The translations under genes and the position numbers were made by a program. A DNA stretch of 48,923 nt from Comamonadaceae bacterium (lineage in GTDB: Bacteria > Pseudomonadota > Gammaproteobacteria > Burkholderiales > Burkholderiaceae_C), in NCBI GenBank assembly GCA_947450695.1, contig CANFWV010000020.1, forward strand, positions 1 through 48,923, given 5' to 3'. Position 1 is the first letter of the stretch; the number at the start of each line of letters is the position of its first letter. Of the stretch, positions 20,664-29,691 are shown piece by piece. The notes beneath the pieces are model-generated. The model worked only from the letters and a program-made list of their open reading frames with translations. It was not told the origin of the DNA and made no database searches.

Positions 20664-21448
20664 GACAGGATCTGGGTCAATCGGGAAGCGGTTTGCGCCC
20701 AGTAAGGCAAGCGCTCGTGGTCTGTCAAATCCACCTGCAACGGTGTAATGCAAACGAAGCCCTGTTTCGTCGCATGAAAGTCAGTCCCTTCGCTGTCGTC
20801 CTTGGCAGGGCCAGCACTGCCAATCCAATACATGGTTTCGCCGCGTGGGCTGGTTTGCGTGATGACACGTTCTGCCGCATGGCGACGTCCGAGCCGAGCC
20901 ACTTTGAAACCCATGATTTGGTCGTTTGGCAAATTAGGAATATTCACATTTAACAACCAAGGCGCCAGTGTGGGAAGTTCGCCATGGGACAACACTTCGA
21001 TCGATGGTGCCAGTTGCAATACCAAATCTCGGGCACGCTGTGCCGCTACATCAATGTGCGCCCAACCTTTCTCAGTTTGGGAGAAGGCAATCGCGGGAAC
21101 ACCAAAGAGGTAACCCTCCATCGCCGCGCCCACCGTGCCTGAATAAATCGTATCGTCGCCCATATTCGCACCGTTGTTGATGCCGGAAACCACGAGGTCG
21201 GGCCGATAGCCCAACAGGCCTGTCAGCCCGATGTGGACACAATCGGCCGGGGTGCCGTTCACGTAACGAAAACCGTTGGCGGCCGTCTGCACATACATAG
21301 GTGAATGCAAGGTGAGCGCGTTCGACTTAGCGCTGTTGTTTTGCTCAGGCGCCACCACGGCTACATCTGCGATGTTTTTCAAGGCTTCGTAGAGCGCCAC
21401 GATGCCAGGCGCCTGATAACCGTCGTCATTACAGATGAGTATTTTCAT
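20660..21448 (-). CDS. surE: 5'/3'-nucleotidase SurE
   Basis: The 262-residue product starts [16 protein letters not shown]; the NDDG motif holds the metal-binding Asp pair. [20 protein letters not shown] and [27 protein letters not shown] are family hallmarks. SurE is a metal-dependent nucleoside monophosphatase of stationary phase. Start at 21448 is preferred over an in-frame ATG 60 bases upstream because it begins the conserved fold. It heads the surE-pcm-nlpD unit. Confidence 0.96.
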   Translation of the reverse strand: MKILICNDDGYQAPGIVALYEALKNIADVAVVAPEQNNSAKSNALTLHSPMYVQTAANGFRYVNGTPADCVHIGLTGLLGYRPDLVVSGINNGANMGDDTIYSGTVGAAMEGYLFGVPAIAFSQTEKGWAHIDVAAQRARDLVLQLAPSIEVLSHGELPTLAPWLLNVNIPNLPNDQIMGFKVARLGRRHAAERVITQTSPRGETMYWIGSAGPAKDDSEGTDFHATKQGFVCITPLQVDLTDHERLPYWAQTASRLTQILS

Positions 21449-21464
21449 GACAATGATTCTAAGG

Positions 21465-22502
21465 TCAGCCTTGTGGCAAAAATTGCGCTGGAACGACTGG
21501 CGTCTCATCGTTCAATGAAATCCCCTCGTGCAAAGCAACCATTTCAAGAGCGCGCTCAAACATAGCTCGCGCAGAACCCGAAACGGCACGCAGATAGGCA
21601 TGCAGATGTGCATCGTCGACGCTGCTGTTAAGACAGTCTTGGCTGTATTTTTCAAAGCTGGCCAACTGCCCAATCAGCTCAGCCACATGTCTCGGACATT
21701 CGCACAAAATGCTGCTTGATATGCCAGCGACTCGCGTCAGCGTGGCTTCAGAATATTTACGCGCTGGAATCAGCGTCGCTAAGCTTGGTGCATCCGTCGA
21801 CTTTGATGCGTCAACCAGTAGCACGGAGCTGATAAGGTCAGACAGTTCATAGTCAGACATTGGCTCTCGATGCGTCAACACTCCTAACACCTTGAGCGCC
21901 TCGACCGCAAGCAATTGCCCGTAGTGATAAACGACGATGGTTTGAACAGTCGGGTGACGTGCGACCAAGATTTCTATCTGCTCACGCGTGCTTTCGTTCA
22001 ACGTATTCACCTTGATCAGCAAGATCTTCAGTTCATCGCTGAAGTTTTCTAAAGCGGCCTGTTCAAGGTCTTCAAACACGTCAGTGACTTGAATTGAATG
22101 CGTCACAAATTGAAGCGTGAAAGTAGGCGCGGTGATACGACTGGCGATGGCCCTCCCAATCACTGCCATCGACAGTTTTTGGCCATCGGCTTTGCCCTTT
22201 GTGATCACCCTGCTTGAAGCGCGGTTCTGCACCAGCAGACGACTCAAACTGGCTTCATCCAAGTTGGCAATAGCGCTGATGCCATGTCCGGCATCGCAAA
22301 GCTGCTTGAGCTGGCTCGCCCTGATTGCATCGGCTTGGCTGTAAAGGCGATGTTGGCCCGCACTTTTGGCTGGAGAGAACGCGCCATAGCGAATTTCCCA
22401 AACCCGCAAGGTGGTGACCGGGACACCCGACAACTTGGCAACAGCACCAATTCTGTAATGCGGACTTTGTGGCTCTGGTGTTTTTGATTCAGTTTTATTC
22501 AT
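21465..22502 (-). CDS. MerR-family transcriptional regulator
   Basis: A 345-residue regulator. The N-terminal winged helix ([27 protein letters not shown], then [15 protein letters not shown]) is clearly MerR. The remaining 250 residues resemble the B12-binding-like sensor layout of LitR/CarH regulators, but no DxHxxG cobalamin motif is visible, so cobalamin binding is unlikely. It is divergent from an Rrf2-type gene. No ribosome-binding site precedes the ATG; instead a tandem 11-base repeat abuts the start codon. It may be leaderless, or the repeat may be its own operator. The target is unknown. Confidence 0.85.
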   Translation of the reverse strand: MNKTESKTPEPQSPHYRIGAVAKLSGVPVTTLRVWEIRYGAFSPAKSAGQHRLYSQADAIRASQLKQLCDAGHGISAIANLDEASLSRLLVQNRASSRVITKGKADGQKLSMAVIGRAIASRITAPTFTLQFVTHSIQVTDVFEDLEQAALENFSDELKILLIKVNTLNESTREQIEILVARHPTVQTIVVYHYGQLLAVEALKVLGVLTHREPMSDYELSDLISSVLLVDASKSTDAPSLATLIPARKYSEATLTRVAGISSSILCECPRHVAELIGQLASFEKYSQDCLNSSVDDAHLHAYLRAVSGSARAMFERALEMVALHEGISLNDETPVVPAQFLPQG

Positions 22503-22535
22503 ATTTGCGTAGAATTTGCGTAGAATTTATCTTGA
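22503..22535 (+). repeat. Tandem 11-base repeat abutting the merR-type start
   Basis: ATTTGCGTAGA occurs at 22503-22513 and 22514-22524, followed by a degenerate third copy (22525-22535). Eleven bases is one helical turn, as expected for repeated protein contacts. A related TTTGCGTAAAATTT lies at 25266-25279. Confidence 0.7.
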
Positions 22536-22651
22536 ATAAAACTAAAAATCAAGAAAAAAAAACAATATTTAATGATGAATCAAATATTTGAGTAGTTTTA
22601 TCGCCGAATTTATGGAATAGTCTGTGCACTCAACCACAAAGCAAGAACACC

Positions 22652-23152
22652 ATGATTTCCAAAAAAACCATAAAGGCGATCGACATCGCAGCCGTTGTCG
22701 CTCGGTACAGTCCCGGACAGCCTGTTCCCGCTCATGAAATTTCTGCATTACTCGGCTTGTCAATTTCCTACATTGAGGTTACTTTGAGTGAGCTCAAAAA
22801 CCACTCGATCGTTCGCGCTTACAAAGGCCCAGGCGGTGGCTATCAATTAGATGAAAAAAATCGCCCGGTGACTTTGTGGGACATCGTCAAAATTTTTGAG
22901 CAGCCAGAACTGATCTCTAAAAAAACATCGTCAGAAGCCATGCCCGTCGCATCAATAGAGATAGAGATGCGCCTACGCATTCAAGATTTCTTCGAATCCC
23001 GAAGCCTCTGCGATTTGGCTCGCCAAGCCAATTTACCAGCCCGCCAAAAAACAGAAGTCCGGAGTATTTTCAAACTTAAACCGCTGCCTCAGCGCGTTGC
23101 CATTCGTGTTGTGAATTCGGTTTTCGATTGGAAAATGTCGGCATTGGCCTGA
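22652..23152 (+). CDS. Rrf2-family transcriptional regulator without cluster cysteines
   Basis: The 166-residue product has the Rrf2 winged helix: MISKKTIKAIDIAAVVARYS, VPAHEISALLGLSISYIEVTLSELKNHSIVRAYKGPGGGYQL, then a dimerisation helix. IscR, NsrR and RirA carry three cysteines for an iron-sulfur cluster; here only a single Cys (SLCDLARQ) is present, so cluster sensing as in IscR is not possible. A small unknown gene follows at once, its ribosome-binding region overlapping this stop codon. Target genes are unknown. Confidence 0.85.
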   Translation: MISKKTIKAIDIAAVVARYSPGQPVPAHEISALLGLSISYIEVTLSELKNHSIVRAYKGPGGGYQLDEKNRPVTLWDIVKIFEQPELISKKTSSEAMPVASIEIEMRLRIQDFFESRSLCDLARQANLPARQKTEVRSIFKLKPLPQRVAIRVVNSVFDWKMSALA

Positions 23153-23163
23153 GGCATCCTCAC

Positions 23164-23463
23164 ATGAAGGTGAGTTACGTTCTACGCAATCATGCAGGTA
23201 AATCAAGAAAAATTCCGGCTGAGGAATCTTGGCAGTGGCACCATATTGTTGAAGATGAAGAGCAAGCCAATGCGGTATTGACAGACCTGAAAAAGAAAAT
23301 AAGGGAGAACCGTCTGCAGCTCGTCAACTTATTTGTTGACAAGTTGAGCATCACTGATTTTCAAAAACTTAAAGTTCGGTTCGCCTACAAAGGCGAGGTG
23401 CAATATGATGACCAACTGTCTCCCAAACGAATCATCAACCAGCACGAAGACGCGCCTGAATAA
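23164..23463 (+). CDS. Hypothetical protein coupled to the Rrf2 regulator
   Basis: A 99-residue product starting MKVSYVLRNHAGKSRKIPAEE is predicted. It is charged, with a probable helix (EEQANAVLTDLKKKIRENRLQLV), and has no cysteine, signal peptide or membrane segment. I do not recognise the family. GAGG overlaps the upstream stop codon at good spacing for the ATG, suggesting translational coupling with the regulator, so it may modulate it or belong to the same response. About 265 bases with no convincing gene separate it from the convergent DUF3422 gene. Confidence 0.6.
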   Translation: MKVSYVLRNHAGKSRKIPAEESWQWHHIVEDEEQANAVLTDLKKKIRENRLQLVNLFVDKLSITDFQKLKVRFAYKGEVQYDDQLSPKRIINQHEDAPE

Positions 23464-23729
23464 TGACTGACGCCTCCATACCAGTGATCACTCAAAACCC
23501 GAGGGCGACTCACTGACCTTGATGTTTGACGGTTTCTGACCGCTATGCAGACGGGAAGTCGGCTTGTATCGAGGACTTGAACCCTTGCAACCGCTGAGGT
23601 GGCTAGATGTCAGCACAGAAACAATGACATTTGCAGACGCCCAGGAAAAATCTCGATTCATGTCTCGTTTTCACGTGCGACGCGCGAGCTCTCAACCCAA
23701 CGCCAGTCGTCCCTTAGGACATGCGTGTG

Positions 23730-25082
23730 TCAGTGTTCTTGTAGCGGCCGCAGCTTCTTGTGTATACGCCGAATGGTTGCCCATGACGCCCAAAGCACCA
23801 GCGGAATCATTGCCCCGGCCACCATCTCGGGATTGATTGGCAGCCCGATTGCTTTCAGTGCTTTACCGCCGTACAACAACAAACTCACAACGTAGTATGA
23901 AATCGCGGCAATCGACAAGCCTTCGACAGTCGCTTGGAGCCGTAGTTGCATCTCTTGCCCACGCGTGAGCTTCTCCAGCAACTGCTGGTTTTGCACCTCA
24001 GTTGCAATGTCAACACGCGTTCGTAGCAACGCACTGGTGCGAGCCACCCGCTCTGACAACGAAGCCAGTCGTTGCGCCGTGGCCGCAACCGTGGCGATCG
24101 CTGGCGACAACCGCCTCTGCATGAAATCGCCGATGGTTTGTGTACCAGGAATGGCTTTTTCGCGCAACTCTAAGATGCGCTGTGCGACCAAGCCCTCGTA
24201 GGCCCTGGTCGCTGCAAAACGGTACACATGTTCGGCTGTGGCGCGCTCAACCCGAGCCGCGAGTGACACCAGAGAGTCAAGCAACTCTTGGTCGGCAGCA
24301 GCCTTGTTTTCAAGGCTTGCCATGATGTCAGCCAGCGCGAGCTCGGAATGCGTCAGCATCGGTCCAAGGTGCTTTGCCACGGGCAAGCCGCGTAACGCCA
24401 TCAAACGGTACGTTTCGAGCTCGAGTAGGCGCTGCGAAACACGCCCAGCGCGCGTAGCACTCATGTCAGACGGCGCCACCACCAGCATGCGCTCAAAGCC
24501 ATCGGGCCGCAGCAAAAAGTCACTAACCGCCCATGAATGACCGTTCTGCCCCAAAACTGAAGCCAACACCGGCGTATCGCCCAGCCACACTTTGGCCCTA
24601 GTCAACGTCTCATCCTGTGCATCTAGATCGCCGTAGACCATTGTCAACATGATGGCGGAAATAGTCCGGCCCGGTATTTCACGGAGCCATTCTGACGTCA
24701 CGGCCAAGGCCGGAATTAAGTCTGGATTGGATGCGCCTAAGACAGCGCTGTTCGGCAGCGGTTGGACGATGGAATAACGCGTGAACTCAGTGTGTCGCTC
24801 CCATTTAACGGTGTAGCCATCGAGGCGTAGCCGCAAGAAATTGACCGCCAATGAGTCCGTCGTCAAAGCTAATTGACCAGGTAAGCGCCTAAGGTGCTCG
24901 CACTCTTGCTCTCGGCTGATACCTTCATTGAGCACCGCCACATAGACCACCAACGCCGGCAGACGAATACGCGCCGTCGGCCGCGCATGAACTTCGTTGT
25001 GCAGCGCCCGACGTTGCAGGTCATCAGGCGGCAACAACACCGCTGTCGTTCGGGTGGAAGAAGGGGTCGGGCTTGTACTCAT
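23730..25082 (-). CDS. DUF3422 family membrane-anchored protein
   Basis: A 450-residue protein of a family common in proteobacteria and of unknown function. The N-terminal part has PPDDLQRRALHNEVHARPTA, the family's signature, and the C-terminal part carries coiled helices followed by two membrane segments (LSIAAISYYVVSLLLYGG and MIPLVLWASWATI). The start at 25082 gives the normal family length; an ATG at 25163 with a weak AAGGA is an alternative. It is divergent from the catabolic region. Confidence 0.85.
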   Translation of the reverse strand: MSTSPTPSSTRTTAVLLPPDDLQRRALHNEVHARPTARIRLPALVVYVAVLNEGISREQECEHLRRLPGQLALTTDSLAVNFLRLRLDGYTVKWERHTEFTRYSIVQPLPNSAVLGASNPDLIPALAVTSEWLREIPGRTISAIMLTMVYGDLDAQDETLTRAKVWLGDTPVLASVLGQNGHSWAVSDFLLRPDGFERMLVVAPSDMSATRAGRVSQRLLELETYRLMALRGLPVAKHLGPMLTHSELALADIMASLENKAAADQELLDSLVSLAARVERATAEHVYRFAATRAYEGLVAQRILELREKAIPGTQTIGDFMQRRLSPAIATVAATAQRLASLSERVARTSALLRTRVDIATEVQNQQLLEKLTRGQEMQLRLQATVEGLSIAAISYYVVSLLLYGGKALKAIGLPINPEMVAGAMIPLVLWASWATIRRIHKKLRPLQEH

Positions 25083-25264
25083 GATGGGATTGTGAGTGAA
25101 GGAGACTCCGTGCAGCTTTCTGTAGAAGACTTGTTGATTGTCAACCCACAACCAACCCCGCATTGAGATTTATATCCTTGAGCCACCATTCAGATCGACA
25201 CCCAGGGAAAACCCTGATTTACCGTCGAGTACGAATAAAATACCATAAAGAATAAATAATATCT

Positions 25265-25281
25265 TTTGCGTAAAATTTACG
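25265..25281 (+). promoter_or_regulatory. Perfect palindrome in the DUF3422/cyclase intergenic region
   Basis: CGTAAA-A-TTTACG (25269-25281) is a 13-base perfect inverted repeat, preceded by TTTG. It lies about 125 bases before the first catabolic gene. It could be the operator of the TetR regulator at 34322, and it also shares TTTGCGTARAATTT with the repeat next to the MerR-type gene. Which protein binds is not known. Confidence 0.45.
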
Positions 25282-25406
25282 ACCTGCTGTCCACAATTGG
25301 CCTGAAACACTTTTCACCGAGCTTCGATCAACCTACAGGCACCGACATGATGAGCCAAGCCAGCGTCAGATATTGCCAAACACATTAACACCAAAGTGAG
25401 TACACA

Positions 25407-26282
25407 TTGAGTCAAGAAGCATGGAAGCGCTGGGGCGCTGAAGACGAGCGTGGCGCGCTCAATTACATCGGCCCAGACGAAGTTCGTCGCGCAACGGCTC
25501 TGGTTCGCACTGGTGAGGTGCTCCGACTGGCACAACTGCTGTCGAGTAAAACGCCCGTGCCCGGCCATCGTTGCGGTCTGCAGCACTTCATGGGCCGAGA
25601 CGGGGGCGATTATGCGGCGGGCAGCAAACGACCTGGAGGCTTCCAGTTTGCCGAAGACACGGTCGTTATGCCGCTACACATCGGCACCCATGTCGATGCC
25701 TTGTGTCACGCCTGGTATGACGACAAAATGTTCAACGGCTTTTCTGGCAACGAGGTGCGTAGCGCCCGGGGCGCCGAAAAGCTAGGCATGGAGAAAATGC
25801 CTCCGATCGTCACCCGGGGCGTGCTGCTCGATCTGGTCAAACTCAAAGGCCGCGTTATTTCACCCGGTGAAGTCATTGACCGCTCCGACCTCGAAGCGGC
25901 AGCGGCAGCGGCCGGTATCACGCCAGATCGGGGCGACGCGGTGCTGATCCGCACCGGATGGCTCGAATCACAAAAAGGCGTGAGGCAACCCTCCTTTGAC
26001 GTCGAGCCAGGCATCAATGTGGAGGCGGCCCGGTGGCTGGCCGAATCAGGCGTGGCCATCGTCGGTGCAGACAACTTCGCAGTGGAAGTGATGCCCTTCG
26101 CCGAAGGCACCGTGTTCCCGGTTCATCAACTCTTGATCCGAGACTTTGGTGTACCCCTGCTGGAAGGTCTTATGCTGGACCCTCTGGTCGCCAGCGGTCG
26201 TCACGAGTTTCTGTTCATTGCCAGCCCGCTGCCGATCGTCGGCGCCACGGGCAGCCCATTGGCCCCAGTGGCCGTTCTTTGA
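25407..26282 (+). CDS. Cyclase-family hydrolase (kynurenine formamidase-like)
   Basis: A 291-residue member of the cyclase family (Pfam PF04199 type). The metal-binding motif HIGTHVDALCH lies near residue 92-102 and a second part of the site is GDAVLIRTGWLE near residue 180. Relatives hydrolyse amides, lactones or isatin-like rings; members in catabolic operons are of unknown substrate. A TTG start is used, preceded by GTGAG. It is the first gene of the operon and probably acts in ring opening or hydrolysis of the pathway substrate. Length is longer than KynB, as usual for this branch. Confidence 0.85.
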   Translation: MSQEAWKRWGAEDERGALNYIGPDEVRRATALVRTGEVLRLAQLLSSKTPVPGHRCGLQHFMGRDGGDYAAGSKRPGGFQFAEDTVVMPLHIGTHVDALCHAWYDDKMFNGFSGNEVRSARGAEKLGMEKMPPIVTRGVLLDLVKLKGRVISPGEVIDRSDLEAAAAAAGITPDRGDAVLIRTGWLESQKGVRQPSFDVEPGINVEAARWLAESGVAIVGADNFAVEVMPFAEGTVFPVHQLLIRDFGVPLLEGLMLDPLVASGRHEFLFIASPLPIVGATGSPLAPVAVL

Positions 26283-26288
26283 GTTGAC

Positions 26289-27491
26289 ATGACAAAGAAA
26301 CGCCCTTTAGAAGGCATCCGAGTCTTGGAAATTGCTTCCATGATTTTTGGCCCGCTCGCGGGTCAGTACTTGGGCGACATGGGTGCCGAGGTGATCAAGC
26401 TGGAACCCCCTGAAGGTGACTTAACACGCGCCATCGGGCCCCGTCGATCACCCAAAATGGGCGCCTTTTTCCTGACCAGCAACCGAAGCAAACGCAGCAT
26501 TGTGGTCGATCTAAAAAAGCCCGAAGGACGCGACATTCTGCAACGCTTGATCGGCAAAACCGACGTACTGCTGCACTCCATGCGTACCTCGGCAGCGAAC
26601 CGACTCGGTCTCGATTACGCCACCCTCGCCGCCAACAACCCGGCCTTGGTGTATTGCCATGTGACGGGGTTCAGCGACGACGGCCCTTATGGCGGCAGAC
26701 CAGCCTATGACGACATCATTCAAGCCGCCTCTGGCTTGGCCATGATGCAAAAAATCATCAATGGTGAGCCCCGTTACGTGCCCACCATCATTGCCGACAA
26801 GATCAGCGGCGTGCATGCGGCTTATGCCATTGTGTTGGCGCTGATGCACCAGCTGCGCACCGGGGAAGGTCAGCAGGTCGACGTTTCGATGTTTGAAACC
26901 ATGACGGCTTTCAACATGCTCGAACATCAATGGGGCCACGCCTTCGAGCCGCCCATCGGCCCCATGGGCTACGAGCCGGTGATCACCGCGGCACGCAGGC
27001 CTTACAAAACGCTCGATGGTCACTTGGCGCTACTGCCTTATTCCGACGCGCACTGGAAACGCTTTTTCGAGTTAGCCGGAGAAGCTCAGATCATGCAGGA
27101 TCCGCGCTTTTCGACCTTCGCTGGCCGGCAGAAAAATGTCAGCACAGTTTGGGGTGAGATCGAACGTCAAGTGGCCCGCAAAACCAATGGCGAATGGCTT
27201 CAATTGTTGGGTGCTGAGGACATTCCGTTTTCGGTCGTCAACAGCATCGAAGACTTGCCAAATGATCCGCACCTGAATGCCATTGATTTCTGGAAAATCA
27301 TGGAGCACCCGACTGAGGGCAGCCTTCGCCTGCCGATGAACCCAATTCAAATGAGCGCCTCCCCGGCCTCGATCACTCGCTTGCCCCCTTGCTTGGGCGA
27401 ACACAGCGCAGAAATTTTGCGCGAATGCGATTACGAAGAATCTGCCATCTTGCAGCTGTTAGCCCAAGGCGGAGCCTGCGCCGCCGTTTAG
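26289..27491 (+). CDS. CaiB/BaiF-family CoA transferase
   Basis: A 400-residue type III CoA transferase. The N-terminus has LEGIRVLEIASMIFGPLAGQYLGDMGAEVIKLEPP; DVLLHSMR and PALVYCHVTGFSDDGPYGGRPAYDDIIQAASG follow, where one aspartate of the DD pair near residue 148 is the expected catalytic residue. The enzyme moves CoA between carboxylic acids. It follows the hydrolase by 7 bases and precedes the dehydrogenase by 13, so it likely activates the acid made upstream. Confidence 0.93.
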   Translation: MTKKRPLEGIRVLEIASMIFGPLAGQYLGDMGAEVIKLEPPEGDLTRAIGPRRSPKMGAFFLTSNRSKRSIVVDLKKPEGRDILQRLIGKTDVLLHSMRTSAANRLGLDYATLAANNPALVYCHVTGFSDDGPYGGRPAYDDIIQAASGLAMMQKIINGEPRYVPTIIADKISGVHAAYAIVLALMHQLRTGEGQQVDVSMFETMTAFNMLEHQWGHAFEPPIGPMGYEPVITAARRPYKTLDGHLALLPYSDAHWKRFFELAGEAQIMQDPRFSTFAGRQKNVSTVWGEIERQVARKTNGEWLQLLGAEDIPFSVVNSIEDLPNDPHLNAIDFWKIMEHPTEGSLRLPMNPIQMSASPASITRLPPCLGEHSAEILRECDYEESAILQLLAQGGACAAV

Positions 27492-27503
27492 TCACTGAGA
27501 ATC

Positions 27504-28664
27504 ATGATTCCACGCACCATTTTTACCCCCGACCACGACACCTTTCGCGACAGCGTGCGACGCTTCATCGCCGAACATGTGGTGCCTCACCATGCAGAGT
27601 GGGAAAAAGCCGGCCAAGTTCCCCGATCGCTCTGGTTGAAAGCCGGCGAACTCGGTCTGCTGTGCTGCAACGTGCCCGAAGAATACGGTGGCATGGGCGG
27701 CGATTTTTTGCACAGCACCATCCTGATTGAAGAGATGGCGCGAGTCGGCGCCACTGGACCCACCTTTTACCTTCACTCCGACATCGTTGCACCCTATCTG
27801 GTTGATTTCGGGACTGAAGAGCAAAAGCAAAAATGGCTGCCCAAAATGGCGACTGGTGAAGTGGTTGTCGCGCTGGGTATGAGCGAGCCCTCTGGCGGCA
27901 GCGACGTTCAAGCCATGCGCACACAGGCCCTGCGCGAGGGTGACGAGTACGTCATCAATGGTCAGAAAGTGTTCATCACCAACGGCCACAGTGCTGACTT
28001 GCTGTTGCTGGCTTGCAAGACCGACCCCAAAGCGCGTGGCAAAGGCGTCAGCTTGATCCTGGTCGAGACTAATCGGACGGGGTTCAAACGCGGTCGAAAA
28101 CTCGAAAAGATGGGCTGCAAAGCGCAAGACACATCGGAACTGTTTTTTGCCGATGTCCGCGTGCCCGCAGAAAATCTACTGGGTGCTGAGGGCAGCGGCT
28201 TTGTGCAGCTGATGACCCAGCTCGCGCAGGAGCGATTGATTCAAGGGATCCGCGGCGTATCGAGCTCTGAGGCCGCGCTCGACTGGACGATTGCCTACGT
28301 TTCGGAACGCAACATGTTTGGCCAGACCTTGGCAGACTTCCAAAACACCCGCTTCAAACTAGCCGGTTTGCATGCAGAAGTTTTGGGGCAACGGGTGTTT
28401 GTCGACCGTTGCATCGAGCTGCACTTAGAGGGCAAGTTAGACCCTGCCGATGCGGCCATTTGCAAGCTCATCACCACCGAATTGCAGGGCCGCGTCATGG
28501 ACGAATGTCTGCAGTTCTTTGGTGGCTGGGGCTATATGTGGGAATACCCGATTGCCCGCGCCTACGCCGACGCCCGCATGTGCCGTCTCGGCGGTGGCAC
28601 GGCGGAAGTGATGCGCCAGATCATTGCCAATTCGATCTTGCCTAAGGTGCGCAAATCAGCCTAG
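27504..28664 (+). CDS. Acyl-CoA dehydrogenase
   Basis: A 386-residue flavoprotein of the acyl-CoA dehydrogenase family. Typical stretches are LGLLCCNVPEEYGGMGGDFL, ALGMSEPSGGSDVQAMRT, and near the C-terminus QFFGGWGYMWEYPIARAYADAR then GGTAEVMRQIIANSIL. Length fits the 380-residue norm. It introduces a double bond into an acyl-CoA, the first step of beta-oxidation or of a dearomatised-ring route. It is closely linked to the CoA transferase. Electrons would go to ETF, whose genes are not in this window. Confidence 0.93.
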   Translation: MIPRTIFTPDHDTFRDSVRRFIAEHVVPHHAEWEKAGQVPRSLWLKAGELGLLCCNVPEEYGGMGGDFLHSTILIEEMARVGATGPTFYLHSDIVAPYLVDFGTEEQKQKWLPKMATGEVVVALGMSEPSGGSDVQAMRTQALREGDEYVINGQKVFITNGHSADLLLLACKTDPKARGKGVSLILVETNRTGFKRGRKLEKMGCKAQDTSELFFADVRVPAENLLGAEGSGFVQLMTQLAQERLIQGIRGVSSSEAALDWTIAYVSERNMFGQTLADFQNTRFKLAGLHAEVLGQRVFVDRCIELHLEGKLDPADAAICKLITTELQGRVMDECLQFFGGWGYMWEYPIARAYADARMCRLGGGTAEVMRQIIANSILPKVRKSA

Positions 28665-28685
28665 AGATTCACTGCTAATCCGACA

Positions 28686-29687
28686 TTGAAACAAACCAAA
28701 AATTTTATGATCTCACGCCGCAAACTCATCCAATCCGCCATGGCCACCGGTGCCGCCATGACCTTCCAAATGGGGCACGCCCAAACCAACTGGCCAACGG
28801 GCCCCGTCAAGATCATCGTGCCGTTCACGGCGGGTGGCGCCTCTGACCTGCTGACCCGTTTGGTGGCGGAGCGACTCACAATTAAATTCGGTCAAAACTT
28901 CGTGGTCGACAACCGCACCGGTGCGGGTGGCAACATCGGCATGGAGGCTGTGCGCACCGCACCGGCTGACGGCTACACCATCTCTTCAGCCACCATCGGC
29001 ACACTGTCTATCAATCAGTTCCTCTTTTCAAAGATGAGCTATGACCCCGTCCGTGATTTTGAGTATTCATCCATGATCTGGGAGAACTGCAACGTTCTGG
29101 TCGTATCGCCAAAGCACCCCGCCAAGACTGCGCAAGAATTTTTGACTTGGGCCAAAAAACAACCTCAGGGGGTGACCTTTGGTTCTGCTGGCGTCGGCAC
29201 CACACCCCATTTAGCAGGCGAATTATTCGGTGCCCGTAATAATTTAAAAGCGCTGCATATTCCTTTTCGCGGCGCGGCACAGTCGATGCCGGCGCTGATG
29301 GCTGGCGACACCGATTTTGCGATCGACAACATCGCCAGTTACATGCCGCTGATCAAAGCGGGCAAGGTCAAGGCTTTGGCCGTGACATCATCCGAGCGTT
29401 GGCCAACCCTGCCTGACGTCCCCACGATGGCACAAGTCGGCATTAAGGATTTCATCATCACGTCGTGGGGCGCCTTTGTGCTGCCGAAAGGCACGCCAAC
29501 GGGTATCGTTGCCAAGCTGTCAGAAGCGATCAAAGAAATTGCGGCTGATCCAGCGGTACAAAAACGCTTCCTTGAAGGAGGTGCTCGCACTATCGCCACA
29601 ACACCGCAAGAAACCGTTGCATTTGCCGAACGCGAGCGCGTGAAATGGAAAGCCATGGTGGAGTTGACGGGCGCCAAACTGGACTAA
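28686..29687 (+). CDS. Bug-type periplasmic substrate-binding protein (1)
   Basis: A tripartite tricarboxylate transporter (TTT) binding protein of the BugD/TctC type. Signal: SRRKLIQSAMATGAAMTFQMGHA, with a twin-arginine-like start. The mature part opens WPTGPVKIIVPFTAGGASDLLTRL and contains VVDNRTGAGGNIG, both family hallmarks, and GVTFGSAGVGTTPHLAGELF. Such proteins bind carboxylates or similar small molecules. No membrane partners (TctA/TctB) are encoded nearby. Start: TTG at 28686, or ATG at 28707; neither has a good ribosome-binding site. Confidence 0.9.
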   Translation: MKQTKNFMISRRKLIQSAMATGAAMTFQMGHAQTNWPTGPVKIIVPFTAGGASDLLTRLVAERLTIKFGQNFVVDNRTGAGGNIGMEAVRTAPADGYTISSATIGTLSINQFLFSKMSYDPVRDFEYSSMIWENCNVLVVSPKHPAKTAQEFLTWAKKQPQGVTFGSAGVGTTPHLAGELFGARNNLKALHIPFRGAAQSMPALMAGDTDFAIDNIASYMPLIKAGKVKALAVTSSERWPTLPDVPTMAQVGIKDFIITSWGAFVLPKGTPTGIVAKLSEAIKEIAADPAVQKRFLEGGARTIATTPQETVAFAERERVKWKAMVELTGAKLD

Positions 29688-29691
29688 AAAA

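Noticed and set aside
23564..23836. 90-codon plus-strand frame between the small unknown gene and DUF3422
   Set aside because: It overlaps the end of DUF3422, has no good ribosome-binding site and no recognisable domain.
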